Assembly: GCA_964437245.1 (NCBI GenBank)
Contig: CAYTGJ010000003.1
Span: 1-64,000 of the forward strand
DNA length: 64,000 bases
Origin: JANYCO01 sp964437245
GTDB lineage: Bacteria; Bacteroidota; Bacteroidia; Cytophagales; Cytophagaceae
Reading direction: 5' to 3'
The position numbers and the translations under genes are program-made. Under the pieces are notes generated by a model, which did no database searches, was not told the origin of the DNA, and worked only from the letters and a program-made list of their open reading frames with translations. This document shows, in pieces, positions 9,853 through 18,040 of this stretch. Position 1 is the first letter of the stretch, and each line of letters begins with the position of its first letter.

Positions 9853-11037
9853 TTAAAGATTACTCTCGGGATTCTTTTTACTGCCGCTGTATAGTTCAAA
9901 TTCCAGCAGGCGGCAATCAATTTTGCTGTTGTAAAATTCGATCTTCCGTTTAGGCTTTAAGCCTACCTGTTTCCCCAGATCAAGATTACCGGTAAATACA
10001 TACCCCATATATCCGCCGCATTTCTTTTTGAAGAAATCACCGATTTCTTTGTAGATGATTTTCAACTCAGCCACATCTCCCAGACGTTCTCCGTATTCGG
10101 GATTGATCATTACTACCCCATTTCCGTTTTCAGGCACAGGAGTTTCTCTGAAATCACAACAGATAAAATCGATCACATGATCTACCCCAGCCGTTGCAGC
10201 GTTCCGCTTAGCTGCCTGAATAGCATCTTCGTTGAGATCTGAAGCAATTATTTTAAAATCAATGTTTTTCCGGGCCGACAACCTTGCTTCCTTCCGGAGC
10301 GCTTCCCAGCGGGCAGGATCAAATCCGGAGAGATGCATAAATCCGAAATTACTTCTGAGTAATCCGGGGGCACGTTTCTGGGCAAGTAAGGCAGCTTCAA
10401 TAGCCAGAGTCCCGCTTCCACACATCGGATTGACGAAAACAGAATCTTGGTCCCATTTACTGGCCAGAAGAAGAGCTGCCGCAAGACTTTCCTGCAGCGG
10501 TGCTTTAAAAGGGATCTTCCGGTATCCGTGTTTGGCGATCGTTTCGCCAGAGGTATCAATGTATACCGCGGCACGGTTATCTTTCCAGTGAAGGTTGATC
10601 ACCGTTTTGTTCCGGTCGGGTCCGGAGTTTGGCCGCCGGCCTTTTTGAGAAATGAAGCGGTCTGCGATGGCATCTTTGCATTTCAGATTCGGGAAACGAC
10701 TGTCCAGGATCTCCGGATTATCGGAAAAGGAAGTAACGCTGAAGTAGCCGTTTACATCGATATAATTTTCCCAGGGAATTTCCAGCATCGCTTTGTAAAG
10801 ATCGTCCGGGGTTTGGGCAAAAAATTCTTTCAGCAGAAACAGAACCGTATGCCCGGTGCGGAGATGAAGATTAAGCCTCATACAATCCTCCATCGTTCCT
10901 TTAAGGCTGATACTCATATGAGATTCTTCCAGGTCCGTATACCCCAGTGCCAGGACTTCAGTTTTAAGCCATACATTCATGCGTTTCGGGCACGTAATGA
11001 CAATTTTGCTTTCGGAATTAAATAAATTGATAACCAT
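9853..11037 (-). CDS. THUMP-domain class I RNA methyltransferase (RlmL/YpsC-like)
   Basis: Predicted to methylate guanine N2 in 23S rRNA using S-adenosylmethionine in the cytoplasm. About 394 residues. The N-terminal part carries a ferredoxin-like/THUMP region (ITCPKRMNVWLKTEVLALGY, then LNLHLRTGHTVLFLL). The C-terminal Rossmann domain has the NPMCGSGTLAIEAALLA SAM motif and the NPEYGERLGD motif, which replaces the usual NPPYGER of this family (P to E in the second position, as read). The ATG at 11037 is chosen over one at 11082 because the longer version would overlap the divergent acyl-CoA-binding gene and a TACTTTTG promoter box lies 5 bases upstream of 11037. The gene is convergent with the flavoprotein gene. 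Confidence 0.87.
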   Translation of the reverse strand: MVINLFNSESKIVITCPKRMNVWLKTEVLALGYTDLEESHMSISLKGTMEDCMRLNLHLRTGHTVLFLLKEFFAQTPDDLYKAMLEIPWENYIDVNGYFSVTSFSDNPEILDSRFPNLKCKDAIADRFISQKGRRPNSGPDRNKTVINLHWKDNRAAVYIDTSGETIAKHGYRKIPFKAPLQESLAAALLLASKWDQDSVFVNPMCGSGTLAIEAALLAQKRAPGLLRSNFGFMHLSGFDPARWEALRKEARLSARKNIDFKIIASDLNEDAIQAAKRNAATAGVDHVIDFICCDFRETPVPENGNGVVMINPEYGERLGDVAELKIIYKEIGDFFKKKCGGYMGYVFTGNLDLGKQVGLKPKRKIEFYNSKIDCRLLEFELYSGSKKNPESNL

Positions 11038-11042
11038 CGCCG

Positions 11043-11050
11043 CAAAAGTA
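11043..11050 (-). promoter_or_regulatory. TAnnTTTG -7 box of the methyltransferase gene
   Basis: TACTTTTG on the minus strand matches the Bacteroidota -7 consensus TAnnTTTG and ends 5 bases before the ATG at 11037, so the transcript would be almost leaderless. No clear -33 TTG at normal spacing was found. Confidence 0.6.
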
Positions 11051-11093
11051 GGAATTATTCTTAATTTTATGCTTGTAATCAATGATATTCATT

Positions 11094-11348
11094 ATGGACC
11101 TGAAATCACAATTTGAAGAGGCTTCCGTAAAGTCAAAATCTTTACCGGAGCAAAGCAATGAAAACCTGCTTAAGCTGTACAGTTTGTTTAAACAAGCCAC
11201 GGAAGGAGATGTGAACATTGAGAAACCTGCCAATATGTTTGATTTTAGAGGTATTGCAAAATATAATGCATGGGAAGCACTCAACGGAATGACGAAAGAA
11301 GAGGCGATGCAGCAGTATATAGACTTAGTAAAAGAACTTGGAGCATAA
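11094..11348 (+). CDS. Acyl-CoA-binding protein
   Basis: An 84-residue four-helix protein that binds medium- and long-chain acyl-CoA esters in the cytoplasm. It carries the family hallmarks LYSLFKQATEGD (helix 2 and ligand-binding loop) and RGIAKYNAWEALNGMTKEEAM, with conserved Tyr, Lys and Trp. Length and motifs are normal for the family. The ATG at 11094 gives MDLKSQFEEA, the usual start; an in-frame ATG at 11082 adds only four residues. The stop overlaps the ATG of the next gene (TAATG), which indicates co-translation. It is divergent from the methyltransferase, with a short shared promoter region. Confidence 0.93.
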   Translation: MDLKSQFEEASVKSKSLPEQSNENLLKLYSLFKQATEGDVNIEKPANMFDFRGIAKYNAWEALNGMTKEEAMQQYIDLVKELGA

Positions 11349-11758
11349 TGGCAGAAAATCTGACAACAGTAACCTCCGCAGTGCTGAGGATGAAATGCCC
11401 AAGATGTCATCAGGGAGACCTGTTCGTGACTTCCAATCCTTATAATATAAAAAGAGTTCATGAAATGCCGCACTCATGTAAAGAGTGTGGTCAGCCTTTT
11501 GAACCGGAGCCGGGATTCTATACAGGAGGAATGTATGTCAATTATGCTTTTACCGTTATTCTAACTGGAGTTGCCTTTCTTGTACTGGAAATAATTCTGA
11601 AAGTACCCACTCTTGTCTTTTTTAGTGTTTATCTGGGTGTTCTTTTGCTGATAGGCCCTTTCATGTTCCGCTATTCCAGAGTAATATATTTGTACTTCTT
11701 TGTCCCTTATGATAAGGATGCAATCCGGAAACATAAAGAGGAAGGCAAACGTATTTAA
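11348..11758 (+). CDS. DUF983 family membrane protein
   Basis: A 136-residue protein with an N-terminal zinc-ribbon-like pair of CxxC motifs (MKCPRCHQGDLF and HSCKECGQPF) followed by two predicted transmembrane helices (residues roughly 55-80 and 85-110). This is the usual layout of DUF983. The start ATG overlaps the stop of the acyl-CoA-binding gene, so this is the second gene of an operon; the next gene starts 20 bases after its end. Function unknown. Coupling to acyl-CoA binding suggests a membrane or lipid role, but this is only inference. Confidence 0.88.
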   Translation: MAENLTTVTSAVLRMKCPRCHQGDLFVTSNPYNIKRVHEMPHSCKECGQPFEPEPGFYTGGMYVNYAFTVILTGVAFLVLEIILKVPTLVFFSVYLGVLLLIGPFMFRYSRVIYLYFFVPYDKDAIRKHKEEGKRI

Positions 11759-11777
11759 TAATGATTATGACAATCCG

Positions 11778-12845
11778 ATGCTTGAAAGCTTAATACGAAA
11801 TATCCTCCCTTTCTCCTGGGCTTTTCTGATCTCAGTATTTGCAATCCCTTCTATTATCCAGGTGGCGCATAAGAAAAAACTTCTCGATGAACCGAACAAT
11901 CGTACGGTGCATGAGCAGCTTACACCACGTTTGGGAGGGCTGGCGATCTTTGCAGGGTTTATATCTGCGCTCACTATTTTCGGCAGGATAGATTACGGAA
12001 TACAACATATGCTGGCAGGTTGTGTGATTATCTTTTTTATAGGCCTCAAAGATGATATAGTATCGGTGTCTGCATTCAAGAAATTTTTTGTTCAGGTGCT
12101 GTCTACTGGTATTGTAATGTTTATGGCAGATGTACGTATCACGAGTCTGCAGGGGATATTAGGGATTGGAGAGCTGGAACCCGGAATCAGTTACCTGCTT
12201 ACCTTTGTCGTGATCATCGGAGTAACCAATGCGATCAATCTGATCGACGGGCTGGATGGACTTGCAGGATGTATTATCTCCGTTTGTTGTTTCACATTCG
12301 GAGTGTATTTTATTTCTGCTGAAGACAGTTACACACAGGCTTATTCCTATGTAGCTTTTTCATTGTTTGGCAGCATCATGGGATTCTTACGCTATAATAT
12401 ACATAAGGCCAAAATCTTTATGGGGGATACCGGGTCACTGCTCAGCGGGTTTATCATTTCTGTGATGGCCATCGAATTTGTGGAAACACGGATGATCTCT
12501 AATACCCCTGCTGTTTCGATCGCTATTTTATTTATTCCTATCCTGGATACCGCAAGGGTCTTTGTACTGAGGATCCTGGCAGGGACCTCTCCGTTCGCAC
12601 CCGATAAAAACCACATTCACCATAAACTTATAGAAATCGGATTTTCACAACTGGGAACCGTTTTCATGCTGGTCCTGATCAATGCCCTGGCCATAGGTCT
12701 TGTCATATTCTTTGATCAGTTGTCACTTACCATGCAGTTGATATTATTGTTTGGATACGCACTGTTGTTTAGCGTGATCATTGAAGTCAGCACCAAAATA
12801 AAGAAGCCCGCCAAAGTCATAGACAATGAAATGCTTAGTGATTAA
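11778..12845 (+). CDS. WecA/MraY-family undecaprenyl-phosphate sugar-1-phosphate transferase
   Basis: An integral membrane enzyme that transfers a sugar-1-phosphate (usually GlcNAc-1-P) from a UDP-sugar to undecaprenyl phosphate, starting cell-surface glycan synthesis. 355 residues with about ten hydrophobic helices. Family motifs: RLGGLAIF, GLKDDIVSVSAFKK (the Asp-Asp motif), NAINLIDGLDGLAG, KIFMGDTGSLLSGF and the C-terminal KNHIHHKLIEIG loop. The HIHH form favours WecA-type over MraY. The start at 11778 (MLESLIRNIL) directly precedes the first helix. It overlaps the next gene by 20 bases, supporting an operon with DUF983 and DUF4271. Confidence 0.9.
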   Translation: MLESLIRNILPFSWAFLISVFAIPSIIQVAHKKKLLDEPNNRTVHEQLTPRLGGLAIFAGFISALTIFGRIDYGIQHMLAGCVIIFFIGLKDDIVSVSAFKKFFVQVLSTGIVMFMADVRITSLQGILGIGELEPGISYLLTFVVIIGVTNAINLIDGLDGLAGCIISVCCFTFGVYFISAEDSYTQAYSYVAFSLFGSIMGFLRYNIHKAKIFMGDTGSLLSGFIISVMAIEFVETRMISNTPAVSIAILFIPILDTARVFVLRILAGTSPFAPDKNHIHHKLIEIGFSQLGTVFMLVLINALAIGLVIFFDQLSLTMQLILLFGYALLFSVIIEVSTKIKKPAKVIDNEMLSD

Positions 12846-13953
12846 ATATATATACACCACGCTTGTGTTATGGCTGCTGGCCGCAGGTAATTCCTTTTCA
12901 GAACAATTGATTAAGGACAGGGTAGTCTATGATTTTTCAGAAACCTGGTTGCGGTACGACAAATTTTACGAATCCTATTTGCCTTTAAAAAACAAGGAAC
13001 TAAGATCAGCCAGAAGCATCCATCAGTTATTGAGCTTTGAGAAATACAGGAAGTATGACTTGACATTTACAGCGTCCAAAGGACTAACGCTGTTCATTAA
13101 TAATAAGCTGGTGTACAAGAAGGTTGCCGGAAAAGATGAGCAGGTGCTGATGCTTATGGAAAAATTTGAACCGGATGAAAAAGGAGAGATACTCATTACT
13201 TTTTTTCATCCCGAAGGCTTCTTACCGTTCAATTCTACTTTTATTACGAATAGTCTTGCCAGCGATGCGCTTCCTGAGCGAACGGAAGAAAACGCTCTTG
13301 TACTCTTGACCCGTGAGAATACCGAGGCATTGCCTGGCTATGTCCTGTTGTTTCTGGCAACGTTTACCCTGCTGGTGGTGTTTAAGCAAAACTATCCTAA
13401 AGAGTATGCCCGTTATTTCACTTTTGCTGTACAGGAAAATCAAGAACATTTGCTATCCGGGGCATTCAGTATCCCTTCTCTGTGGATGGCCCTGATCAGT
13501 GGAATGGGGCTTTCGCTGCTGATCTATATGTTCGGTTTGGAAGAAGTCATCTTCTCTTCACCGTTTTCCCTTTTTCAGGGTACTGTTGTAATCGCACTTA
13601 CCTATTTTGTTTTTTATATCGGGAAGTATATTTATTTATGGATAATAGCCTGGTTGTTTAATTATTCCAAAGTTGTTTCTTCTCAGTTTACAGAGTACGT
13701 TCGCTTCTTTGAAAGAGTCTGTTTGGCTGCCTGTGTGGTAGTCTTTGGTCTAGTCTCTTCCGGGTTCGTAAAGGTCGATGTAAAGTCAGAAATTTTGTAT
13801 TACTTATTCATTATACTCCTCATTTTGTGTGTGCTTAAAGTTATATTCTTGTTTTTTAGATTAATAACCCATAGAAATTTGTATTTATTTTCTTACATTT
13901 GTGCCGCAGAAATACTACCGTTGATCATTACAGTGAAGATTTTATTGTTTTGA
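12826..13953 (+). CDS. DUF4271 domain-containing membrane protein
   Basis: A 375-residue protein with an N-terminal signal peptide or anchor (IYTTLVLWLLAAGNSFS), a periplasmic region of about 150 residues, and then about six transmembrane helices from residue 175 to the end. It matches what is expected of the Bacteroidota-specific DUF4271 family, often found just upstream of hemD. The start overlaps the transferase gene by 20 bases and the gene ends 38 bases before hemD. Function unknown. Its conserved position before hemD and the T9SS genes makes an envelope-assembly role possible, but no motif proves it. Confidence 0.78.
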   Translation: MKCLVIKYIYTTLVLWLLAAGNSFSEQLIKDRVVYDFSETWLRYDKFYESYLPLKNKELRSARSIHQLLSFEKYRKYDLTFTASKGLTLFINNKLVYKKVAGKDEQVLMLMEKFEPDEKGEILITFFHPEGFLPFNSTFITNSLASDALPERTEENALVLLTRENTEALPGYVLLFLATFTLLVVFKQNYPKEYARYFTFAVQENQEHLLSGAFSIPSLWMALISGMGLSLLIYMFGLEEVIFSSPFSLFQGTVVIALTYFVFYIGKYIYLWIIAWLFNYSKVVSSQFTEYVRFFERVCLAACVVVFGLVSSGFVKVDVKSEILYYLFIILLILCVLKVIFLFFRLITHRNLYLFSYICAAEILPLIITVKILLF

Positions 13954-13979
13954 TTCGGTTTTTGTACAAACAGTAATTC

Positions 13980-13987
13980 TAATTTTG
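13980..13987 (+). promoter_or_regulatory. TAnnTTTG -7 box with upstream TTTTTG, ahead of hemD
   Basis: TAATTTTG matches the -7 consensus and ends 4 bases before the hemD ATG. TTTTTG lies 15 bases upstream of it as a possible -33 element, slightly closer than usual. This suggests hemD and downstream genes have their own near-leaderless promoter. Confidence 0.62.
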
Positions 13988-13991
13988 TTAA

Positions 13992-14786
13992 ATGGCGCAG
14001 GTAAAAACTAAAGAAAAAGAACCCAAAGACAGACATACTAAAGTTTCCAGTATACTAGTTTCACAACCCAAACCTACTGACGAGAAGTCTCCTTATCATA
14101 CGCTTGCCGGTAAGTACAATCTGAAAATAGACTTTAGACCTTTTATTGAGGTTCAGCCTGTTGATATAAAGGAGTTTAGGAAGCAGAAAATTGATATACT
14201 TGCACATACAGCAGTAATCTTTACCAGCCGCAATGCAGTGGATGGCTTTTTCCGTATTTGTAATGAGGCGAAAATAGAAGTGCCTGCGGAGATGAAATAT
14301 TTCTGCGTATCAGACCAGACTGCCAATTATCTGCAGAAATACATTGTTATAAGAAAAAGAAAAATATTTGTAGGAGAGAAGACGGCTAAAGATCTGGAGG
14401 AGATCCTGAAAAAGCATAAAGATGAAAAGTACATTTTTCCTTGCTCTAACATCAGAAAAGATGAGATCCCGGTTTTCCTGAAAGACAATGGCTATGAATT
14501 TTCTGAAGCGATCATTTATAAGACAGTTGCCAGTGATCTGACAGATCTTACCAATGTAAAATACGATGTCCTGGCATTTTTTAGTCCATCCGGAGTACAT
14601 TCCTTATTTACAAACTTCCCTGATTTTAAGCAAAATAAAACAAGGATAGCTGCCTTTGGCCCTACAACGGCGCAAGCAGTGAAGGAAGCAGGACTGATTC
14701 TGGATATTGAGGCGCCGCTGCCCAATGCACCTTCTATGGCCGGAGCCTTGGAATTATACATTAAAAAGGCAAATAATATTAAATAA
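13992..14786 (+). CDS. hemD: Uroporphyrinogen-III synthase
   Basis: Predicted to close and isomerise hydroxymethylbilane to uroporphyrinogen III in heme synthesis. 264 residues with the two-domain HemD layout: SILVSQPKP near the start, AVIFTSRNAVDGFF, YIFPCSNIRKDEIPVFL and VLAFFSPSGVHSLF, ending in the FGPTTAQAVKEAGL motif. The family is poorly conserved, but the combination of TSRNAV, FFSPSG and GPTTA is characteristic. The N-terminus has an unusual charged extension of about 17 residues (KTKEKEPKDRHTK). It lies directly before the T9SS genes, 81 bases from the PorP/SprF start, without a visible terminator in between, so partial cotranscription is possible. Confidence 0.87.
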   Translation: MAQVKTKEKEPKDRHTKVSSILVSQPKPTDEKSPYHTLAGKYNLKIDFRPFIEVQPVDIKEFRKQKIDILAHTAVIFTSRNAVDGFFRICNEAKIEVPAEMKYFCVSDQTANYLQKYIVIRKRKIFVGEKTAKDLEEILKKHKDEKYIFPCSNIRKDEIPVFLKDNGYEFSEAIIYKTVASDLTDLTNVKYDVLAFFSPSGVHSLFTNFPDFKQNKTRIAAFGPTTAQAVKEAGLILDIEAPLPNAPSMAGALELYIKKANNIK

Positions 14787-14867
14787 ATTTAATTTAGTAT
14801 TATTTGTATACAATTGAAAAAAATGTTTAGTTTTGTTTCTGACCATCACATTAAGAGCCGGTTTTCT

Positions 14868-15917
14868 ATGAAACATGTGTACAAGATAATATTTGCTTTA
14901 TTGGTAGGGACAGCATTTCTGGGGGAGTTACATGCTCAACAAGACGCTCAGTTCAGCCAGTATATGTTCAATGGACTTTTTTATAACCCAGGTTATGCGG
15001 GGATAGAGGGAGTTACAAGAGCAACCGTCATTACCCGGAGACAATGGCTGGGATATTCAAACAGCAAGGATTATGTTTCCCAGAACGGAAACAGCCCCAC
15101 CTCTCAGGCAATCAATATCAATACAAGACTTCCTTTGCTGAAAAGCAGAACAGGAGCTGGTTTGGGAATCGTTTACGATAACCTTGGACCCGTTACTTCC
15201 TACGAAATTCAATTATCCGGAGCCTATCATATTAAATTAGGAAATGGCTTGCTTGGGGTAGGAGTTCGTGGAGGTACTTATGCTCAGGCGCTGAGAGGCG
15301 ACTGGTATCTTGTGGTAGACCCATCCGATCCGATTTACACTTCTCTTGCCAACAACAGCGCAAGACAGTTAAAGCTTGATCTGGCAGGAGGACTGTGGTA
15401 TCAGACCAATAAGTGGTATGTAGGGGCCAGTTTAAACCACCTTACCCGTCAGAGATTCAGCTATAACATGAGCTCGGATGATATTAATTCTCTCCTGAAT
15501 AATCACATGCATGTGACCGGGGGATATACTTTTGTATTGAGCAATACGCTGAAATTAACTCCTACTGCAATCGTACAAACAGATCTTCGGCAAATGTCAC
15601 TTTTGGTAGGACCTATGATTGATTATAACTCTAAATTCTGGATAGGATTGAATGCCAGACAATCTGCCGGAAGAAAAGATATCGTCTCTGGTGGTAGATC
15701 TACCTGGGCCGTAAACGATCTGATCGGTTATGCCGGGATGAACCTTTTGAAAAACAATGCACTCAGAGTCGGTTTTGCTTTTGACTTTGTTTTAAGTGGC
15801 CGGAGAGCAACTTCCGGTACTTCACACGAAATCATGCTCTCTTATATGTTCCCTTCTCCAGGGGGGATTCCTAAACCAAAAGTAAGGACTCCACGCTATA
15901 GACATGATGAAAATTGA
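14868..15917 (+). CDS. PorP/SprF family type IX secretion membrane protein
   Basis: An outer membrane beta-barrel protein of the PorP/SprF family, which anchors or partners T9SS cargo and gliding adhesins at the cell surface. The mature protein begins QQDAQFSQYMFNGLFYNPGYAG, where FSQYMFN and NPGYAG are family signatures, and the rest alternates amphipathic strands with glycines. The ATG at 14868 is preferred because MKHVYKIIFALLVGT opens a clean signal peptide ending LHAQ; ATG at 14823 or TTG at 14814 would add 15-18 non-hydrophobic residues. It directly precedes gldK, as in other Bacteroidota T9SS loci. Confidence 0.92.
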   Translation: MKHVYKIIFALLVGTAFLGELHAQQDAQFSQYMFNGLFYNPGYAGIEGVTRATVITRRQWLGYSNSKDYVSQNGNSPTSQAININTRLPLLKSRTGAGLGIVYDNLGPVTSYEIQLSGAYHIKLGNGLLGVGVRGGTYAQALRGDWYLVVDPSDPIYTSLANNSARQLKLDLAGGLWYQTNKWYVGASLNHLTRQRFSYNMSSDDINSLLNNHMHVTGGYTFVLSNTLKLTPTAIVQTDLRQMSLLVGPMIDYNSKFWIGLNARQSAGRKDIVSGGRSTWAVNDLIGYAGMNLLKNNALRVGFAFDFVLSGRRATSGTSHEIMLSYMFPSPGGIPKPKVRTPRYRHDEN

Positions 15918-16078
15918 TTAATTTATTTGGAAATTACATTTTAATTTATCAAATTTGAATTTAACTTTGGGCTTTAACGTAGTTTAAATTGTATTAAAAC
16001 AATAATAACAACTTTAATCTTACGTTAACGTTTTAAGAATAGGTTAGAAAAAAAAGGAAATTATTAAATTTAGGTGTT

Positions 16079-17113
16079 ATGAATAAATTGTGTGTTTTAA
16101 GTAAAGCTTATATAGCTTTATCTTTATCGGCCTTAGCGCTGTTCAGCTGTGGGCGCAAAGGAGGACCAGGAGAAGCAAGTGGAGACCTGATAGGTGTCCA
16201 GGGCCGTGAAGGTTGGGTTCAGACAGTACCGTATGGTATGGTCGTATGTCCATCAGGTACCTTTCACATGGGTCAGGCCGATCAGGATGTTCCCGCCACT
16301 CAAATTAACCTCAACAAGCAGGTTACTATCGGAGGTTTCTACATGGATGAAACCGAAATCACCAACAACGAATACAGACAATTTATCGATGTAATGCTGA
16401 AAGACTCAGTAGATGTACTGGGAGAAGATTACATTATGACAGAGCTTTACCCGGATACTACCGTTTGGGTAAGAGACTTCGCTCACCACATGGGAGATCC
16501 TATGATGGAATATTACTATGCACACCCCGCTTTTGACGAATATCCTGTAGTAGGAATCGACTGGTGGGCAGCTAAATATTTCTCAGAATGGAGAACCAAG
16601 CACATGAACAATTTCAGAGCCTCTCAGGGTCTTTGGCAGATGCCAAGATTCAGATTACCATCCGAAGCAGAATGGGAATATGCTGCAAGAGGTGGTAGAG
16701 ATATGGCTAAATATCCTTGGGGTAACCCTTACATCCGTAACTCAAAAGGATGTATGCTTGCCAACTTCAAACCAGGAAGAGGTAACTACTACGATGACGG
16801 ATTTATGTATACTTCAGCAGTAGCTTCTTATTTCTCTAATGATTACGGACTGTATGACATGGCTGGAAACGTATCGGAGTGGTGCGAAGATGCTTACTAT
16901 GATGCAGCAGTACCAGTTGTATGGGATTTGAACCCGACTTACTACAACGATGATGAGCCTAGAAAAATTATCAGAGGTGGTTCATGGAAAGATATCGCTT
17001 ACTATCTTGAAACTGGTACAAGAACCTTCGAATATCAGGATACTACAAAATCTTATATTGGTTTCAGAAACGTGATGACTTACTTAGGTAGATCTTCTGG
17101 TTATGAATTCTAA
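16079..17113 (+). CDS. gldK: GldK/PorK gliding motility and T9SS lipoprotein
   Basis: An outer membrane lipoprotein that forms the T9SS periplasmic ring with GldN. 344 residues. A lipobox LALFSC places the lipidated cysteine near residue 24. The rest is a formylglycine-generating-enzyme-like fold: MVVCPSGTFHMGQ, EITNNEYRQF, YPVVGIDWWAA, RLPSEAEWEYAARGG, DMAGNVSEWCEDAY and IIRGGSWKD. GldK uses this fold structurally and is not thought to be catalytic. First gene of the gldKLMN series, 72 bases ahead of gldL. An AT-rich 161-base spacer separates it from the PorP/SprF gene and may hold its own promoter. Confidence 0.96.
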   Translation: MNKLCVLSKAYIALSLSALALFSCGRKGGPGEASGDLIGVQGREGWVQTVPYGMVVCPSGTFHMGQADQDVPATQINLNKQVTIGGFYMDETEITNNEYRQFIDVMLKDSVDVLGEDYIMTELYPDTTVWVRDFAHHMGDPMMEYYYAHPAFDEYPVVGIDWWAAKYFSEWRTKHMNNFRASQGLWQMPRFRLPSEAEWEYAARGGRDMAKYPWGNPYIRNSKGCMLANFKPGRGNYYDDGFMYTSAVASYFSNDYGLYDMAGNVSEWCEDAYYDAAVPVVWDLNPTYYNDDEPRKIIRGGSWKDIAYYLETGTRTFEYQDTTKSYIGFRNVMTYLGRSSGYEF

Positions 17114-17184
17114 TCAAGACTTTAACTTTAAATTAAATAAACACTTAGGAAACAATTGTTAAACACTTAAACTTTTTCAAAAAA

Positions 17185-17985
17185 ATGAGTACTAAAAAAG
17201 GAGGAGCACTAGAAGCATTCGAATATGGATTAATGCCAAAGGTATACGGTATTGGTGCAGCCGTTGTAATTGTTGGAGCATTGTTCAAAATTATGCACTG
17301 GCCATTTGCAGGTCCTATGCTCGTAGTTGGACTTGGTACAGAGGCCCTTATATTCCTCGCTTCTGCTTTCTTGCCTGTTCATAAAGACCCAGAATGGTCT
17401 AAAGTATATCCTCAGCTTGCTGATGATTATCAAGGTGGTGAGGATGGATACGAAAGTCCAACAGGAGACGGTCTTACAAAGTCTTTGGATAAAATGATGC
17501 ACGATGCAAACATCAATCAGGATCTGGTTACCAGATTAGGTTCCGGGTTGACTAACCTGACTCAATCAGTACACAGCCTGGGTGATCTTACAAACTCTGC
17601 TGCTGCGTCTAATGAGTATACTGAAAATGTAAAAGCAGCTTCTAAATCTCTTGTAGAGATGAACAAGTCTTATGCTAAAACTGTAGACGCTATGTCAGAA
17701 ATGGCAAACGCTTCTCAGGATGCTAAAGAATACCATCACCAAGTACAGAACATCACTAAAAACCTTGGTGCTCTGAACGCTGTTTACGAAATGGAACTTC
17801 AGGATGCTAACAACCACCTGAAAGCAATGAATAAATTCTATGCTAACCTTTCTTCTGCAATGGATAGCATGTCTGAAGCAAGCAAAGATACTCAAACACT
17901 AAGAGATGAAGTAGCTAAATTGTCTAAGAACCTGTCTTCTCTGAACAACGTTTACGGCAACATGCTTAGCGCAATGAAAGGTTAA
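17185..17985 (+). CDS. gldL: GldL type IX secretion motor protein
   Basis: An inner membrane protein that together with GldM forms the proton-driven rotary motor of the T9SS. 266 residues. Two transmembrane helices occupy residues about 18-60 (MPKVYGIGAAVVIVGALFKI, then MLVVGLGTEALIFLASAF). The HWPFAGP turn between them is typical. A long helical cytoplasmic tail follows with three related coiled-coil blocks ending NLGALNAVYEMEL, YANLSSAMDSM and NLSSLNNVYGNML. The gene lies between gldK and gldM with spacers of 71 and 55 bases. Confidence 0.97.
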   Translation: MSTKKGGALEAFEYGLMPKVYGIGAAVVIVGALFKIMHWPFAGPMLVVGLGTEALIFLASAFLPVHKDPEWSKVYPQLADDYQGGEDGYESPTGDGLTKSLDKMMHDANINQDLVTRLGSGLTNLTQSVHSLGDLTNSAAASNEYTENVKAASKSLVEMNKSYAKTVDAMSEMANASQDAKEYHHQVQNITKNLGALNAVYEMELQDANNHLKAMNKFYANLSSAMDSMSEASKDTQTLRDEVAKLSKNLSSLNNVYGNMLSAMKG

Positions 17986-18040
17986 TCTTTCGTCTGTAAT
18001 TCTTAAATTAGTGTTAAACTTTTTAAACATAATATAAATC

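Noticed and set aside
14814..14867. TTG or earlier ATG start for the PorP/SprF gene
   Set aside because: The added residues are polar and would sit in front of a clean signal peptide that starts at 14868.
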